Positions 25,951 to 35,428 are shown, counted from the stretch's first letter. The stretch: 64,000 nt of DNA from Pseudohalocynthiibacter aestuariivivens (GCF_011040495.1 NZ_CP049041.1:62001-126000), one strand, 5' to 3'. Numbers and translations: made by a program. The notes: generated from the sequence alone by a model not told the origin.

Positions 25951-26679
25951 TCACGCGACCAGCGACAGCCCCACGCCCGCGTCCTGCGCCTGATCGCCGC
26001 TGTCGATGAACGGGATGATCGAGAAGGTCTGACCGCCGCGCTGTTCTTCGTTCTGCACCGCGTTGACCCGTAAATCGCCGTCGGGCGTGTTGATCAGCAG
26101 CGACAGGTAGTCATTGCCCGTGCGGCTGCTCTTGGCCATCCAAGCAGACCCGACGCGGATCGGCTTGCCGCGGGGCGAACTGACCTCGATGCGGTAGTCG
26201 GGGTGGGTGTCCTCGGATTTGAACTCGTTTTCGATCAGCATGAAGTCGAGGTCGAACATCATGTTTGCGATGTAGCCTGCGAAGGCGTTGTCAGCGTCCA
26301 TCGCGGTGAGTTCGCCCGAGATCGAGCCGGATTTCATCAGGCCGTTCGAGACCAGCGGGATGATCTCGAATTCGCCGCTCTCGGCCGCGCGCGCCTCTTT
26401 CCTCTGCACCGCGTTGACCCGGAACGGACCGAGGCCGACATCGATCTGCATCGAGATGTAGGGATTGCCGCTGGTATTGCCGGTCTCGTTCCAGGCCGTG
26501 CCGATGCGCACCTTGCGGCCTGATTTGTTGACTGCCGTCACGTCGTAATCCGGGCTGCGTTCGGACATCTTCGGGCGGTTTTCAAGCTGGATGGCGATAT
26601 CGAAACGTGTCGAATGGATCATGCCGGTGTACTGAGCGGCTGCGGTCTCGACGTTGCGGGTGAGGGTTCCTGCGAACAT
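25951..26679 (-). CDS. Tandem DUF736 protein
   Basis: The protein has 242 residues and is built from two copies of a DUF736-like beta domain (about 1-115 and 125-230). Each has the pattern DYxVxxxxxxGrxxRiGxAWxxxxxxTGNxYxSxxI (GRKVRIGTAWNETGNTSGNPYISMQID and GKPIRVGSAWMAKSSRTGNDYLSLLIN). DUF736 proteins are typical of alphaproteobacterial conjugative plasmids. Their role is unknown, with single-strand DNA binding sometimes suggested. The leader (AAGGAACTATCCCATG) resembles those of neighbouring genes. Confidence 0.85.
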   Translation of the reverse strand: MFAGTLTRNVETAAAQYTGMIHSTRFDIAIQLENRPKMSERSPDYDVTAVNKSGRKVRIGTAWNETGNTSGNPYISMQIDVGLGPFRVNAVQRKEARAAESGEFEIIPLVSNGLMKSGSISGELTAMDADNAFAGYIANMMFDLDFMLIENEFKSEDTHPDYRIEVSSPRGKPIRVGSAWMAKSSRTGNDYLSLLINTPDGDLRVNAVQNEEQRGGQTFSIIPFIDSGDQAQDAGVGLSLVA

Positions 26680-26804
26680 GGGATAGTTCCTTCATAGATT
26701 GGCCGGTGCCTGACGTTCTTGCCAGCGCATCCGGGATTGCTTTCTCGACCCCTTGAGGGATCACAAACCAGAAAGCCTGCTTTCCTTTCAGCCCCGCCCA
26801 CGAG

Positions 26805-27107
26805 TCAGAGCTGCCCTCCGAGTGGGAATGCCCCCGCGCCTCCGGGTGCTACGCCCCTCCCCTGCCCGTCTGGTCTTGATTGGCGGCCCGAATTTTCCGA
26901 GCCGCCCTCCGGTCGCGCGATGAAGAACTCTGCCTCTTTTCCGTTCAACCGTTGCCCGCTCCGGTCTGTCAGGCCGATGCAGCTGCCGTTCGGCACATAG
27001 GTGATCAGGTACTGACTGAGCCGGTCTTTGTGGACAACGTAGCCGGTATTGGCCCAATGCACGGTCTGCCCGGCATCGACGGCGGCCTTGATTTCATCGA
27101 ATGTCAT
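26805..27107 (-). CDS. Small hypothetical protein
   Basis: The start is ATG 27107 behind GGAGG, giving 100 residues. The folded part is residues 1-65 (MTFDEIKAAVDAGQTVHWANTGYVVHKDRLSQYLITYVPNGSCIGLTDRSGQRLNGKEAEFF). The tail is Gly/Pro-rich and disordered. I do not recognise the family. It belongs to the run of single minus-strand plasmid genes with individual terminators. Confidence 0.7.
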   Translation of the reverse strand: MTFDEIKAAVDAGQTVHWANTGYVVHKDRLSQYLITYVPNGSCIGLTDRSGQRLNGKEAEFFIARPEGGSENSGRQSRPDGQGRGVAPGGAGAFPLGGQL

Positions 27108-27145
27108 GCGAACCTCCAGAATAAAAATGGTAGGAAAACGCCGGA

Positions 27146-27173
27146 AGAAGCCCGATCTTCCAACCGGGCTTCT
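27146..27173 (-). terminator. Hairpin between plasmid accessory genes
   Basis: The arms AGAAGCCCG (27146-27154) and CGGGCTTCT (27165-27173) have a 10-base loop. It lies 39 bases upstream of ATG 27107 and downstream of the gene ending at 27208. The T tract is weak. Confidence 0.6.
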
Positions 27174-27207
27174 GTGCGGCATTCATTTGGCGAAGAGCCA
27201 GGACCTA

Positions 27208-27669
27208 TCAGGCGCTTTGCGTGGTTGGCGTTGCGCGCGCCGCCATCCAATCCTTCAGGCCGAGAACCGTCCTGCCGCCGGCGACCTCGGATACCCAGGC
27301 TGCCCTTGGATCACCGTAAGGCTCCCCGCTGACATGCCGGTCAATATGGCCATTCGCCATCCATGGCTCGGGCTGGATCCGACGCAGCCAGTCCGCCATG
27401 CTCGGGATACGGCCCTGGCAGTCTTCGCGGACATGCTGCTCGCCGATCCAGCGCACGGGAATGTCCCGACCCGCGCTATTGGTCAGGGTCAAGCCGAAGA
27501 CACGCTCCGCTTCGAACAGGCCTTGGGAATGATGACGCAAGGCGCGGTGCGTGAAGAGCGCGAGGTGCTCTTTCGAGGCGTCAAACCAATCGTGCACAGC
27601 CTGATAGTCAGACGGCACCCCGCCGAATTTCCGGGCAGAGCTTTCAGCGTGATGAAGCGGATGCGCCAT
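27208..27669 (-). CDS. DUF6915-like plasmid protein
   Basis: The start is ATG 27669, giving 153 residues. The sequence MAHPLHHAESSARKFGGVPSDYQAVHDWFDASKEHLALFTHRALRHHSQGLFEAERVFG is a family I know from alphaproteobacterial plasmids as DUF6915. It is His-rich, suggesting a metal site, but there is no known activity. It begins one base after the upstream gene's stop (27671), so the two are probably co-translated. Confidence 0.72.
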   Translation of the reverse strand: MAHPLHHAESSARKFGGVPSDYQAVHDWFDASKEHLALFTHRALRHHSQGLFEAERVFGLTLTNSAGRDIPVRWIGEQHVREDCQGRIPSMADWLRRIQPEPWMANGHIDRHVSGEPYGDPRAAWVSEVAGGRTVLGLKDWMAARATPTTQSA

Positions 27670-27670
27670 G

Positions 27671-28057
27671 TCAAAGCCCCTCGTCATAGCTGTGCGCGCA
27701 TTCAACGTAGCGGTCGGCATGATCGAGCGTGATGCTGTCGTTGCGCAAGTCCCAGGTCAGCGTGCCATAGCCGCCCTCGTTGTTTTCGAACCCAGGATGA
27801 TGGTGATAGGCGAGCGACCAGGCGAAATCGCCCACCTCTGTCGCAAGCGGTTCCGGCAGTTTGACCTCCGCAGGCTGCACGGTCACATCCTCGACATTGC
27901 CGGAGTCGCCATAGCCTTCGTACTCGGCAGTGATCTCGCTGATGCCAAGCGCACGTAGTTGCGCCATCAGCTCCGCTCGGGATGCCTTCAAGGTGGTTTC
28001 ACGCTCTGCGCGCCACTGAGCCGCCATTGCGGCATAGTCGATCTGGGGTTTGGTCAT
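27671..28057 (-). CDS. DUF6878-like plasmid protein
   Basis: The start is ATG 28057 behind AGAGGACAGACCC, giving 128 residues. The longer frame to 28240 lacks a site. The sequence reads IDYAAMAAQWRAERETTLKASRAELMAQLRALGISEITAEYEGYGDSGNVEDV, then EVGDFAWSLAYHHHPGFENNEGGYGTLTWDLRNDSITLDHADRYVE. This is the DUF6878 pattern, an acidic protein that could mimic DNA, as do some anti-restriction proteins, though that is speculation. Confidence 0.7.
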   Translation of the reverse strand: MTKPQIDYAAMAAQWRAERETTLKASRAELMAQLRALGISEITAEYEGYGDSGNVEDVTVQPAEVKLPEPLATEVGDFAWSLAYHHHPGFENNEGGYGTLTWDLRNDSITLDHADRYVECAHSYDEGL

Positions 28058-28151
28058 GGGTCTGTCCTCTTGTCTGCAATTGGGGCCGGGCGCGGCATTG
28101 GCCCGCGCGCGCCCGGAACGCGCAGACCGGTCAAATCCCGATCTGCGACGC

Positions 28152-28182
28152 CCCACCCAAAGCCCGCTTCCGTAATGGGGCG
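28152..28182 (-). terminator. Hairpin upstream of the DUF6878-like gene
   Basis: The GCCCGC/GCGGGC arms are followed on the minus strand by TTTGGG. The rest of 28058-28440 has no convincing gene. An Arg/Cys-rich open frame there is a shadow. Confidence 0.45.
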
Positions 28183-28439
28183 GGCCTCTGTCAAGGGTTT
28201 CGGGCAAGTCAAAAATCCCGGCGAAGATGTCATTCTTCACCGAGTTTTAAGGCACAAATTCAGAAGCTTACTTTTTCTTTTTCACTGCACCCGCACGTCA
28301 GGACTGAAGGACACCCCCTGCACGGGCTTCGCTCTTCCGTCCGTAGTCAGCCTCATGACTGCCACTCTATGCCTGGTCCAAATCTGGTCCTGGGTGCCCA
28401 TCTTTTACGCGTATTCAGCGTTAGCCGATAACTAGCGGG

Positions 28440-29720
28440 CTTTCGGCATCTCCAGGAACCTCGTCCCGGCAAGGGACCTCGTCGTACCTGTCGTCAGGTG
28501 CAGTGCGTTCCTCCGTCCGATCAAGTTCTGGAATTGTTTTACTCAGACCGTTGCCGGGGAGCTCTGCGCATGGCGGAATGGTGTGCCGTCTCGCCACATG
28601 CGGTGCAAAACAACGCCAATGCGCCGCGCAAGTGCAATCAAAGCCCGTTTCGATCCACGCCGATGGGCCACTCTGAGCGCCCAGGCCTGGAGCCAGTTTG
28701 GTGACCCACGGTGCATCAAGATCATCGCCGCTTGATACAAGGCCGTTCGAAGGGCCCGGTCGCCGGCTCGCGTAATTTGCCCGACGATGTCCATCTCTCC
28801 GGATTGAGTGCGCTTCGGCGTCAGCCCCACCCACGGACCAACATCCTTCGATCGCGCAAACCGGGTCGGATCGTCGATCGCGGATTTGACCGTCAGGGCG
28901 ACGATCCGACCGACGCCCGGCATCGTCATCATCAGACGGCAAACGTCGTCTTGTTTTGCCAGATCTGCGATTGTCGCATCCAATTCAGCCAACTCGGCGC
29001 GCAACTGCGCACGCGCGCGCAAAAGGGCCTCTGTCGACGCCGACAGGATTTCATTTTGCTCAACCAGTTCCCTCACCCGGGCCTCGTACCTGATCCGGGT
29101 GACATGCCCCAGCTTCAGGCCAAAGTTCCGCAAAACACCCCGCATGGAAAGCTCAAGGTTGATGATGCCCTGCTGAACGGACTTGCGCGCCGTCAGCAAC
29201 GCGCGGATTTCCTGAGAGGACACGGATTTGCGGTGTACGGGTCTGTACCATCCCATTTGAAGCAACCGCGCAATCCCCTGAGCATCGCGCCGGTCAGTTT
29301 TGATCGGCATGGCTTTCAAAGCGGCTTTCACCAACCGCGTTTCCATCAAGACCACGTCAAGTCCGGCCTCTTCGATGCCCTTACTCAGCCATTGGGATAG
29401 TGGTCCGGCTTCGAGCCCAATCGCGTCGACCGCGTACGGCAATGACGCCATCGCACGCACCAGCGCCTCAGGTTCGCTGGCGGCCTCCAACTCCTCAACA
29501 ACCTTCCCCTGCGGCCCCAGCACACAAATCGCCGTGCTTGCCAGAGATACATCCAATCCGATAAATACATTCATGTCGTTGCCCTTCTATTCTAAGGAAT
29601 TGAGGCGCATGGAAACATACGACCTCGTAGACGCGCTGCAGGCGCATCAAGGGCAACGGCACTCCACATCATGCTGACAAACAAGCGAAACGTGCTCGAT
29701 TCGCCGACAGCCCCATTACG
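28440..29720 (-). mobile_element. IS110-family insertion (ends approximate)
   Basis: The transposase gene (28543-29574) is flanked by about 100 bases on the left and 145 on the right before the helicase gene's 3' end. IS110 elements lack clear terminal repeats, so I could not fix the ends. The non-coding stretch 29575-29730, upstream of the transposase, is where an IS110 bridge RNA would be encoded. Confidence 0.65.
28543..29574 (-). CDS. IS110-family transposase (DEDD recombinase)
   Basis: The protein has 343 residues and looks intact. The N-terminal DEDD RuvC-like domain is seen in MNVFIGLDVSLASTAICVLG (D8), IGLEAGPLSQWL and IKTDRRDAQGIARLL. After a coiled-coil linker, the C-terminal Transposase_20 domain has MMTMPGVGRIVALTVKSAIDDPTRFARSKDVGPWVGLTPKRTQSG. 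IS110 enzymes work with a structured RNA from the element's own end that pairs with donor and target DNA. A second, truncated IS110 start of a different subgroup lies at 63316. Confidence 0.93.
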   Translation of the reverse strand: MNVFIGLDVSLASTAICVLGPQGKVVEELEAASEPEALVRAMASLPYAVDAIGLEAGPLSQWLSKGIEEAGLDVVLMETRLVKAALKAMPIKTDRRDAQGIARLLQMGWYRPVHRKSVSSQEIRALLTARKSVQQGIINLELSMRGVLRNFGLKLGHVTRIRYEARVRELVEQNEILSASTEALLRARAQLRAELAELDATIADLAKQDDVCRLMMTMPGVGRIVALTVKSAIDDPTRFARSKDVGPWVGLTPKRTQSGEMDIVGQITRAGDRALRTALYQAAMILMHRGSPNWLQAWALRVAHRRGSKRALIALARRIGVVLHRMWRDGTPFRHAQSSPATV

Positions 29721-29734
29721 GCATCTTTGACTTT

Positions 29735-32700
29735 TCAGGCGGCTTGGTCTGCCGTGTTGGCAGGCCTCTGCCCCACGATCCGAGCCAGAATGCCCACTGT
29801 GTCGATCCCGTCCCCATGCGGCAGGAACACCCGCAGCTGGAAGGCGATGATCTCAGTGAAGCAGCCGAGGGCCTTCAGGCCGTCGATCATGCCCCTATTC
29901 GCACCGCCAAGCTCGAGGCGCATCTCGCCCGCGACACGGCGACGGGTCAGGGTCATCCCCCGGCCCAGATCGACCGCCGCTGTGGTGCCGAGGGCGGCGG
30001 TCAGCATTTCTTGCGGCGTTTGCGGATTGAAGACGAGGAAGCGGGCGCGCAGCGCGGCCGCCCCTTCCTCGCTCAGCGTGCGCCCAATCATCGCGGCCGC
30101 TCCGTCAGGCGCGACCCTGTAGATGCGTTCATTCGTGGTCGGAATGTCCTTCCAGATCGGCAAGAGCAGCCCGGTCAGCAGGTAGAGCTTGGTCATGGTG
30201 GTCTTGGGCAGGGATGCCGCCTCGGTATCCCAAAGCCTTGCAAACTCAGGCTTGCCGATCTCTTCCCAAGCCGAGGCCTCAAATCGCGTCTCCTCGAGGT
30301 AGCTCGACCCGTTGGGTCGCACCGCCTTGCGCATCAGCGTGACGATATCCTCGTCATACATCTGCATGGGCCGCGCCGAGATGAGCGCCGCGCGACCCGA
30401 GGCGCGATTGACCATCGGCCGCTTGTCGGGGTTGCGCGACAGGGCGTCATCCGCCGACAGCACATGGACCGGGTCCGTCACCTCGAGCCCGATGATCCGC
30501 GTGACCGCGCCGGATTTTGGGCAGGTCCAGAGATCTTCGGTGGAGACCTGTTCTATCTTGTCGCCACGCAGGGTTTCCACGCCGAGATCAAGCGTGCCCG
30601 CCGCGCGCGCGCGTTCTGTTTGATCGGCAATCCGGCGCATGAACTCGGCAAAGAGCGCGTTCTGCATGTGGATGGGCAGCGCCAGCACCCGGTTGAGAAA
30701 CCGCTGGATTGGGGGAAGCTCCTCGAGAAGCACACCGTCCTTGTCGATCAGCCGCAGGGCTGTCCAATCGGTAAAGCTCTCGTAGCTCATCGCCTCGGCC
30801 CGCCCGGCGGCAAGATCGGCGAAATATCCCCGCAAAGCCACCCGCGCAATCGGGCTTTCGAGATTGTCCTCCTCGCGGAACATGCCCTGCGAGCCGGTCT
30901 CGCGCTGGCCCTTGGTGAGCGCCCCCAGCTGGTCGAGGCGCTTAGCAATCGTCGAGGTGAAGCGCTTCTCGCCATGTACATCGGAGGTGCAGACCCGGAA
31001 GAACGGTGCGCTGACCTGGGCCGAGCGATGCGTGCGGCCCAGCCCCTGGATGGCCGCATCCGCGCGCCAGCCGGGCTCCATCAGATAGTGCCGCCGCCGT
31101 TTCTGGTTCTTCGCCGTCTGCGCCGCATGGTAGGATCGGCCCGTCCCGCCTGCATCGGAGAAGATCAGGATATCCTTCTCACCATCCATGAAGGCTTGGG
31201 TCTCGGAGGAATTGCTGCTGGCGCTGCGCTTTTCGATGAAGAGATGGCCGTCCGCGGCCTTGAGGGGCCGGATGGACCGACCCGTGACTTCAGCGACAGC
31301 CTCGTCGCCAAAAGCCCAGAGGATCTGATCGAGCGCCGAAGGGATCGGGGCCAGCGTCATCAGCTCCATCATGGCCGCGTCGCGCAAAGCGAGCGCCTCG
31401 CGCGATACGACCAGCGCCCCGGCCTCATCCCGCAAAGGTTCCGCTACCATATTGCCGTCAATCTCAACGAGCTTTTGCGCGTGGATCGGAAAGGCCTGCT
31501 CAAGATAGCCCACTACGTAATCGCGCGGCGTCAAGGCACCCTCGACGAGCTCGTCGTCGGAATCCATCGTCTCAAGCCGGCGTTTCAGCAGGCTCTCGCC
31601 TGTCGAGACCACCTGGATGACGCAGGCGTTGCCCGCCACTAGGTCGTCCTCGATGGCACGGATGATGGTCGGGGCCTTCATGCCCATCAGGAGATGGTTG
31701 AAGAAGCGCTGCTTCGTACTCTCGAAGCGGGACTTGGCAGAGGCGCGTGCGGCCGAGGCATTGGTCTCCCCCGAGGCATCGTTGACACCGGTCGCGGTCA
31801 GTGCAGCTTCGAGATTGTGGTGGATCGTCCGAAACGCGCCCGCGTAAGCGTCGTAGATCTCAATCTGGACCGGGGTGAGCGCGTGTTCCAGCACGTCATA
31901 CTCCACGCCATCGAAGCTGAGAGCACGGGCCGTGTAGAGACCGAGCGTCTTGAGATCGCGTGCGACCATCTCCATGGCGGCGACACCACCCGCCTCCATG
32001 GCCGAGACGAAACTCTCGCGGCTCGGGAAGGGATATTCGGGCCCCTGCCCCCAGAGACCGAGCCGCGCGGCATAGGCAAGGTTGTGCACACTCGTGGCGC
32101 CCGTGGCCGAGATGTAGAAGACGCGGGCGCGCGGCGCGGCCAGTTGCAGCCGCAGGCCTGCGAGGCCCTGCTGGGAGGGTTTGACCCCCCTGCCCTGCTC
32201 GGACCCTGCCGCGTTCTGCATGGCATGGGCCTCATCGAAGGCCAGCACGCCGTCGAAGTCGTCGCCCGTCCACTCAAAGATCTGGTTCAGCCGCGAGGTG
32301 CCGCATTTGCCCGCTGACCGCAGCGTGGCGTAGGTCACAAAAAGGATACCATCGCCCATCGGGATGGGCTGCTCAGACTTCCATTTGGAGAGCGGCTGGA
32401 TGTCGGCGGGCGAGCCGCCGAGATCGGTCCAGTCGCGGATCGCGTCCTCGATAAGCGTGGCGGATTTGGAGACCCAGATCGCCTTCCTGCGCCCGGCCAG
32501 CCAGTTCACGAGAATGAGCCCCGCGCATTCGCGGCCCTTGCCGCAACCGGTGCCGTCGCCGAGGAAATACCCGAGGCGATAGGCCCGTGCTTTAGGGTCG
32601 TCATCCGCGCGCGTCAGCTTGGATTGGTCGTCATCTAGGCGCATCCGCCCCGGCAGGTCGCGCCCATGGGCATCATGCGCCATGATGATGGTCTCGAGCT

Positions 32701-33988
32701 GCGCCTCGGAAAGGTTTCCCTCCTCGATCAACCGAGCGGGCAGGCGCAGTTCCGCACTGGCCACGCCTGAGGGCACGGGCGGGGCCACAGAGGCCATGGC
32801 GATGCTCTCGACGAGCGGCGTGGGATGTTCCTGCGCGCCCGCGATCTCGATCCGCTGCGGGCGGTAGCGCGCATAGATGTCCGAGACGGGCGTGTTGTCG
32901 CGCGGGGCCTCAAGGCTTGTGAAAGTGAGCGGTATGGCGGCGTTGGTCTGAGCGTTGGACGCCGCAACTCTGGCAACTGGGCGCTTGCGCGTGACAGGTA
33001 CTGGACCGGCCGATCGCGCATGAGGGTTTTTCGCCGCCCGTTGGGCGGGGCGCGTCTCAGGCCGGTTTGCGGCCACGGTGTCGACAAAAGGAAGGGCTTC
33101 CTCCAGATCCTGAACCGTTGCGCGGATCATCTCGCCGTCCTCCTGGACCTTGTCGAAGACCATCAGCTGGGTTTCCACAGAGGTGCCGAGCTTGCGATAG
33201 ACCTGTCCCGGCATCGTGAGCGCCAGTCGCGGCGTCAGGAGACCGCAGGCGCGGGACCAATGCGCAGCATCGCGTTCGGGCGTGAACCCCTGCGGCATGA
33301 TCGCCACCATCCGCCCACCGGGTGCCAGGCGCTTGGCAGCCGCGATGAGATGCTTGGCGGCGATGTGCTTGTCCCGGGAGCGATCGACCGAGGAGGCGAA
33401 GGGCGGATTCATCACCACGACGTCGGGCAGAACCAAGGTCTGCAGCAGATCATCGATATGCTCCCCGTCATAGCCCGTCACCTCGCCGCCAAAGACCCCG
33501 CGCAGGAGGCGCTGGCGAAAGGGGTCGATTTCATTGAGCAAAAGCGTCGCACCGGCCCGGGCGGCGAAAGCGGCCAGGGCACCGGTGCCAGCCGACGGCT
33601 CCAGCAGGGTCTCGCCCTTGCGAATGGCTGCCGCCCGCACCGCCATTGCCGCAAAAGGCAACGGCGTGGAAAATTGTTGTAGTCGGATCTGCTGTTCCGA
33701 CCGGCGGGTTTCCGTCAGGAGCCGGAACGCGAGGAGTTTCGCGGTGGCAATGTCACCTGCCGCGGCGTCTCCGCGCAGCAGCACCTGGATGGCCGCGGCC
33801 TGCATCAGGTCATAAGCCATCCGCCAGTCCCAGGCGCCGCTGGCATCACTGCCATGAAACGTCTCGCGCAAAATGCGCGCGAGCACTGAGGTGCGCAGGG
33901 GTTGGTGGTCGAGCTCCGCGCCGATTTGCGCAAGGGCAGAAGCGAGGTTAGCGTGAGAGACTGAGAGAGCCGGAGTTGGCTTGGTCAT
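29735..33988 (-). CDS. Strawberry-notch-like helicase with N-terminal methyltransferase
   Basis: The start is ATG 33988 behind AAAGGAAAAT, giving 1417 residues. The N-terminal part is an adenine-type methyltransferase: LLEPSAGTGAL (129-138) and the catalytic NPPF (194-197). The central part is a strawberry-notch/SNF2-like ATPase: Walker A GDGTGCGKGR (477-486), DEAH (585-588), later GGTGRSYHA and GLGRTHRSAQ as helicase motifs. The C-terminal half continues the SBNO-like region. Such proteins are carried by many alphaproteobacterial plasmids, and protection or remodelling of incoming DNA is a fair guess. The IS110 insertion lies just past its stop codon. Confidence 0.88.
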   Translation of the reverse strand: MTKPTPALSVSHANLASALAQIGAELDHQPLRTSVLARILRETFHGSDASGAWDWRMAYDLMQAAAIQVLLRGDAAAGDIATAKLLAFRLLTETRRSEQQIRLQQFSTPLPFAAMAVRAAAIRKGETLLEPSAGTGALAAFAARAGATLLLNEIDPFRQRLLRGVFGGEVTGYDGEHIDDLLQTLVLPDVVVMNPPFASSVDRSRDKHIAAKHLIAAAKRLAPGGRMVAIMPQGFTPERDAAHWSRACGLLTPRLALTMPGQVYRKLGTSVETQLMVFDKVQEDGEMIRATVQDLEEALPFVDTVAANRPETRPAQRAAKNPHARSAGPVPVTRKRPVARVAASNAQTNAAIPLTFTSLEAPRDNTPVSDIYARYRPQRIEIAGAQEHPTPLVESIAMASVAPPVPSGVASAELRLPARLIEEGNLSEAQLETIIMAHDAHGRDLPGRMRLDDDQSKLTRADDDPKARAYRLGYFLGDGTGCGKGRECAGLILVNWLAGRRKAIWVSKSATLIEDAIRDWTDLGGSPADIQPLSKWKSEQPIPMGDGILFVTYATLRSAGKCGTSRLNQIFEWTGDDFDGVLAFDEAHAMQNAAGSEQGRGVKPSQQGLAGLRLQLAAPRARVFYISATGATSVHNLAYAARLGLWGQGPEYPFPSRESFVSAMEAGGVAAMEMVARDLKTLGLYTARALSFDGVEYDVLEHALTPVQIEIYDAYAGAFRTIHHNLEAALTATGVNDASGETNASAARASAKSRFESTKQRFFNHLLMGMKAPTIIRAIEDDLVAGNACVIQVVSTGESLLKRRLETMDSDDELVEGALTPRDYVVGYLEQAFPIHAQKLVEIDGNMVAEPLRDEAGALVVSREALALRDAAMMELMTLAPIPSALDQILWAFGDEAVAEVTGRSIRPLKAADGHLFIEKRSASSNSSETQAFMDGEKDILIFSDAGGTGRSYHAAQTAKNQKRRRHYLMEPGWRADAAIQGLGRTHRSAQVSAPFFRVCTSDVHGEKRFTSTIAKRLDQLGALTKGQRETGSQGMFREEDNLESPIARVALRGYFADLAAGRAEAMSYESFTDWTALRLIDKDGVLLEELPPIQRFLNRVLALPIHMQNALFAEFMRRIADQTERARAAGTLDLGVETLRGDKIEQVSTEDLWTCPKSGAVTRIIGLEVTDPVHVLSADDALSRNPDKRPMVNRASGRAALISARPMQMYDEDIVTLMRKAVRPNGSSYLEETRFEASAWEEIGKPEFARLWDTEAASLPKTTMTKLYLLTGLLLPIWKDIPTTNERIYRVAPDGAAAMIGRTLSEEGAAALRARFLVFNPQTPQEMLTAALGTTAAVDLGRGMTLTRRRVAGEMRLELGGANRGMIDGLKALGCFTEIIAFQLRVFLPHGDGIDTVGILARIVGQRPANTADQAA

Positions 33989-34028
33989 GGGGATTTTCCT
34001 TTGGATCAGGGTCTGAGTTCCAAAGGAC

Positions 34029-34066
34029 AAAAAGCCTGCTCTACACTTTTAGAGTGCGGAGCAGGC
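34029..34066 (-). terminator. Terminator upstream of the helicase gene
   Basis: The arms AGCCTGCTC and GAGCAGGCT enclose a 19-base loop, with a T run on the minus strand. It ends transcription from the DUF6927-like gene 35 bases upstream and lies about 40 bases before ATG 33988. Confidence 0.8.
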
Positions 34067-34101
34067 TGTAACGGACCGCAAGTGAATAGCGGTCTTGTCG
34101 T

Positions 34102-34758
34102 TCAATCACCCTGCCCCGCCAGAAACTCCGCCAAGACCGGGCTCGCCGCGCCCTTCGCGGAACTGAGCAGCTCTGAGCCCACAAGCGAAGCTTTCGACAG
34201 GCGCACGAGGCCGCCGGTCTCCTCGATGCGGTAGCAACGGCGTTTTTGCTGCCCGCGCCTGTAGTGGGTCGCGGTGACGATCTGGCAGGTGCTGCCGTCA
34301 GTCAACGTCACAGGGGACGCGAGCTTGATCCTGTCACCTTCCTCATAGTCCGGAATCGCGGCCCAGTCCCGGCAGCGCTGGCGCCAGGCATGGGCATAGC
34401 TCTCTTGGTCCTTCAATTCCGAGAGCAGCGACAGAAGGCTGAGCGGGGCGCGCGAATCGACAGGTCCAGCGCTTTCCTCCATGTCCTTGTAACCCCAACA
34501 GCCATCGTCATAGCGCGTGAGGAAGACCGCCCCGAAGGTGATCGAGCCGTCCGCATCCGTGACATAGGTCGCGTCCTCGACCGGGGTTCCGTCGAAGTTG
34601 ATGACCTTGGCCGCCGCGTACCAGATCGAACCGACTTTGCAAGCCTTGATCAGTTCGGTTTTGCGGGTATCGGTCTCAAAGCTGCAGAGCCGGGTGATTT
34701 CCGCTTTCTCATCCGCGTAGGTCTGGACGCGGCCGTCGGTGTAGAAGAGCCAACCCAC
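34102..34758 (-). CDS. DUF6927-like plasmid protein
   Basis: The protein has 218 residues: MGWLFYTDGRVQTYADEKAEITRLCSFETDTRKTELIKACKVGSIWYAAAKVIN, then TFGAVFLTRYDDGCWGYKDMEESAGP. The opening and the YDDGCWGYKDM box match a plasmid family I know as DUF6927. It is cytoplasmic, with no catalytic motif seen. Its start overlaps the stop of the next gene by one base (34758), so the two are coupled. Confidence 0.7.
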   Translation of the reverse strand: MGWLFYTDGRVQTYADEKAEITRLCSFETDTRKTELIKACKVGSIWYAAAKVINFDGTPVEDATYVTDADGSITFGAVFLTRYDDGCWGYKDMEESAGPVDSRAPLSLLSLLSELKDQESYAHAWRQRCRDWAAIPDYEEGDRIKLASPVTLTDGSTCQIVTATHYRRGQQKRRCYRIEETGGLVRLSKASLVGSELLSSAKGAASPVLAEFLAGQGD

Positions 34759-35351
34759 TATGCTGCCCTCCGGTCATCGATCTCCATCAGCGCATCGAGC
34801 GGCACGCGATAGGGCTGCATGGCGTCGAAATCTTCGCAATTGCCGCAGTTCTGGACGATCGCGAAGGTATCGCAGGCATCCTTGAGGATGACCCGGAACG
34901 TGCCCCCAAGACCCGAGGGCACCTCATAGGTTCCGCCGATGAGATAGTCCGAGGCGCGGCGCACGAAGACGCGGATTCTGTGGCCATCGGTGGCGAGCCG
35001 GATAGCCCCCTGCCCCCTGTCAATCAGCGCCTGCACATCGTCCAGGATGTCGGTGTAGAACTGACCGGTCAGGTCGCGGAACGCCATGCGCCGCTGCGCC
35101 ATCCAATCGGCATCCCGAAACGGGTTCATGCCGTCGGCGAAGGCAAAGGAGGGGTCGGCCTGCTCGGTCGTGACGATTCGAGTGGTCGTGCCGTCAATGC
35201 CGTTCGAGCGCAGATGCACGCCATTGCCGACGATCAGAATCAGGGCGGGCCTGTCCACCGGGCCGTTCCAGTTGGGCAGGAATGTCTTGCAGCCGCGCGA
35301 ATGGGCGATCTGCGCTGCGACAGCGGACGCGGAGAATTTGAGAATAGCCAT
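34758..35351 (-). CDS. DUF3085-like protein
   Basis: The protein has 197 residues and starts at ATG 35351 (leader GAAAGACATTCCCATGG). The segment LPNWNGPVDRPALILIVGNGVHLRSNGIDG matches the DUF3085 core, in which a Leu-rich strand precedes GVYLMSNG. The rest is alpha/beta with a Cys pair (CDTFAIVQNCGNCEDF). The function is unknown. It is a usual neighbour of the ParB-like gene on this plasmid type. Confidence 0.65.
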   Translation of the reverse strand: MAILKFSASAVAAQIAHSRGCKTFLPNWNGPVDRPALILIVGNGVHLRSNGIDGTTTRIVTTEQADPSFAFADGMNPFRDADWMAQRRMAFRDLTGQFYTDILDDVQALIDRGQGAIRLATDGHRIRVFVRRASDYLIGGTYEVPSGLGGTFRVILKDACDTFAIVQNCGNCEDFDAMQPYRVPLDALMEIDDRRAA

Positions 35352-35383
35352 GGGAATGTCTTTCTGTTCGGTGTGGGAAAGGG

Positions 35384-35419
35384 TCGACCCGCGCGGTGTT
35401 TGAGCCTTGCGCGGGTCGA
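35384..35419 (-). terminator. Perfect 11-bp hairpin after the ParB-like gene
   Basis: TCGACCCGCGC / GCGCGGGTCGA with a 14-base loop lies 10 bases after the ParB-like stop and ahead of the DUF3085-like start. There is no good T tract, so it is a terminator or mRNA-stabilising stem. Confidence 0.6.
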
Positions 35420-35428
35420 GAGGGTCGT

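Noticed and set aside
29744-31642. A 632-residue plus-strand open frame opposite the helicase gene
   Set aside because: It is a GC-bias shadow. The minus strand carries the intact methyltransferase/helicase motifs.
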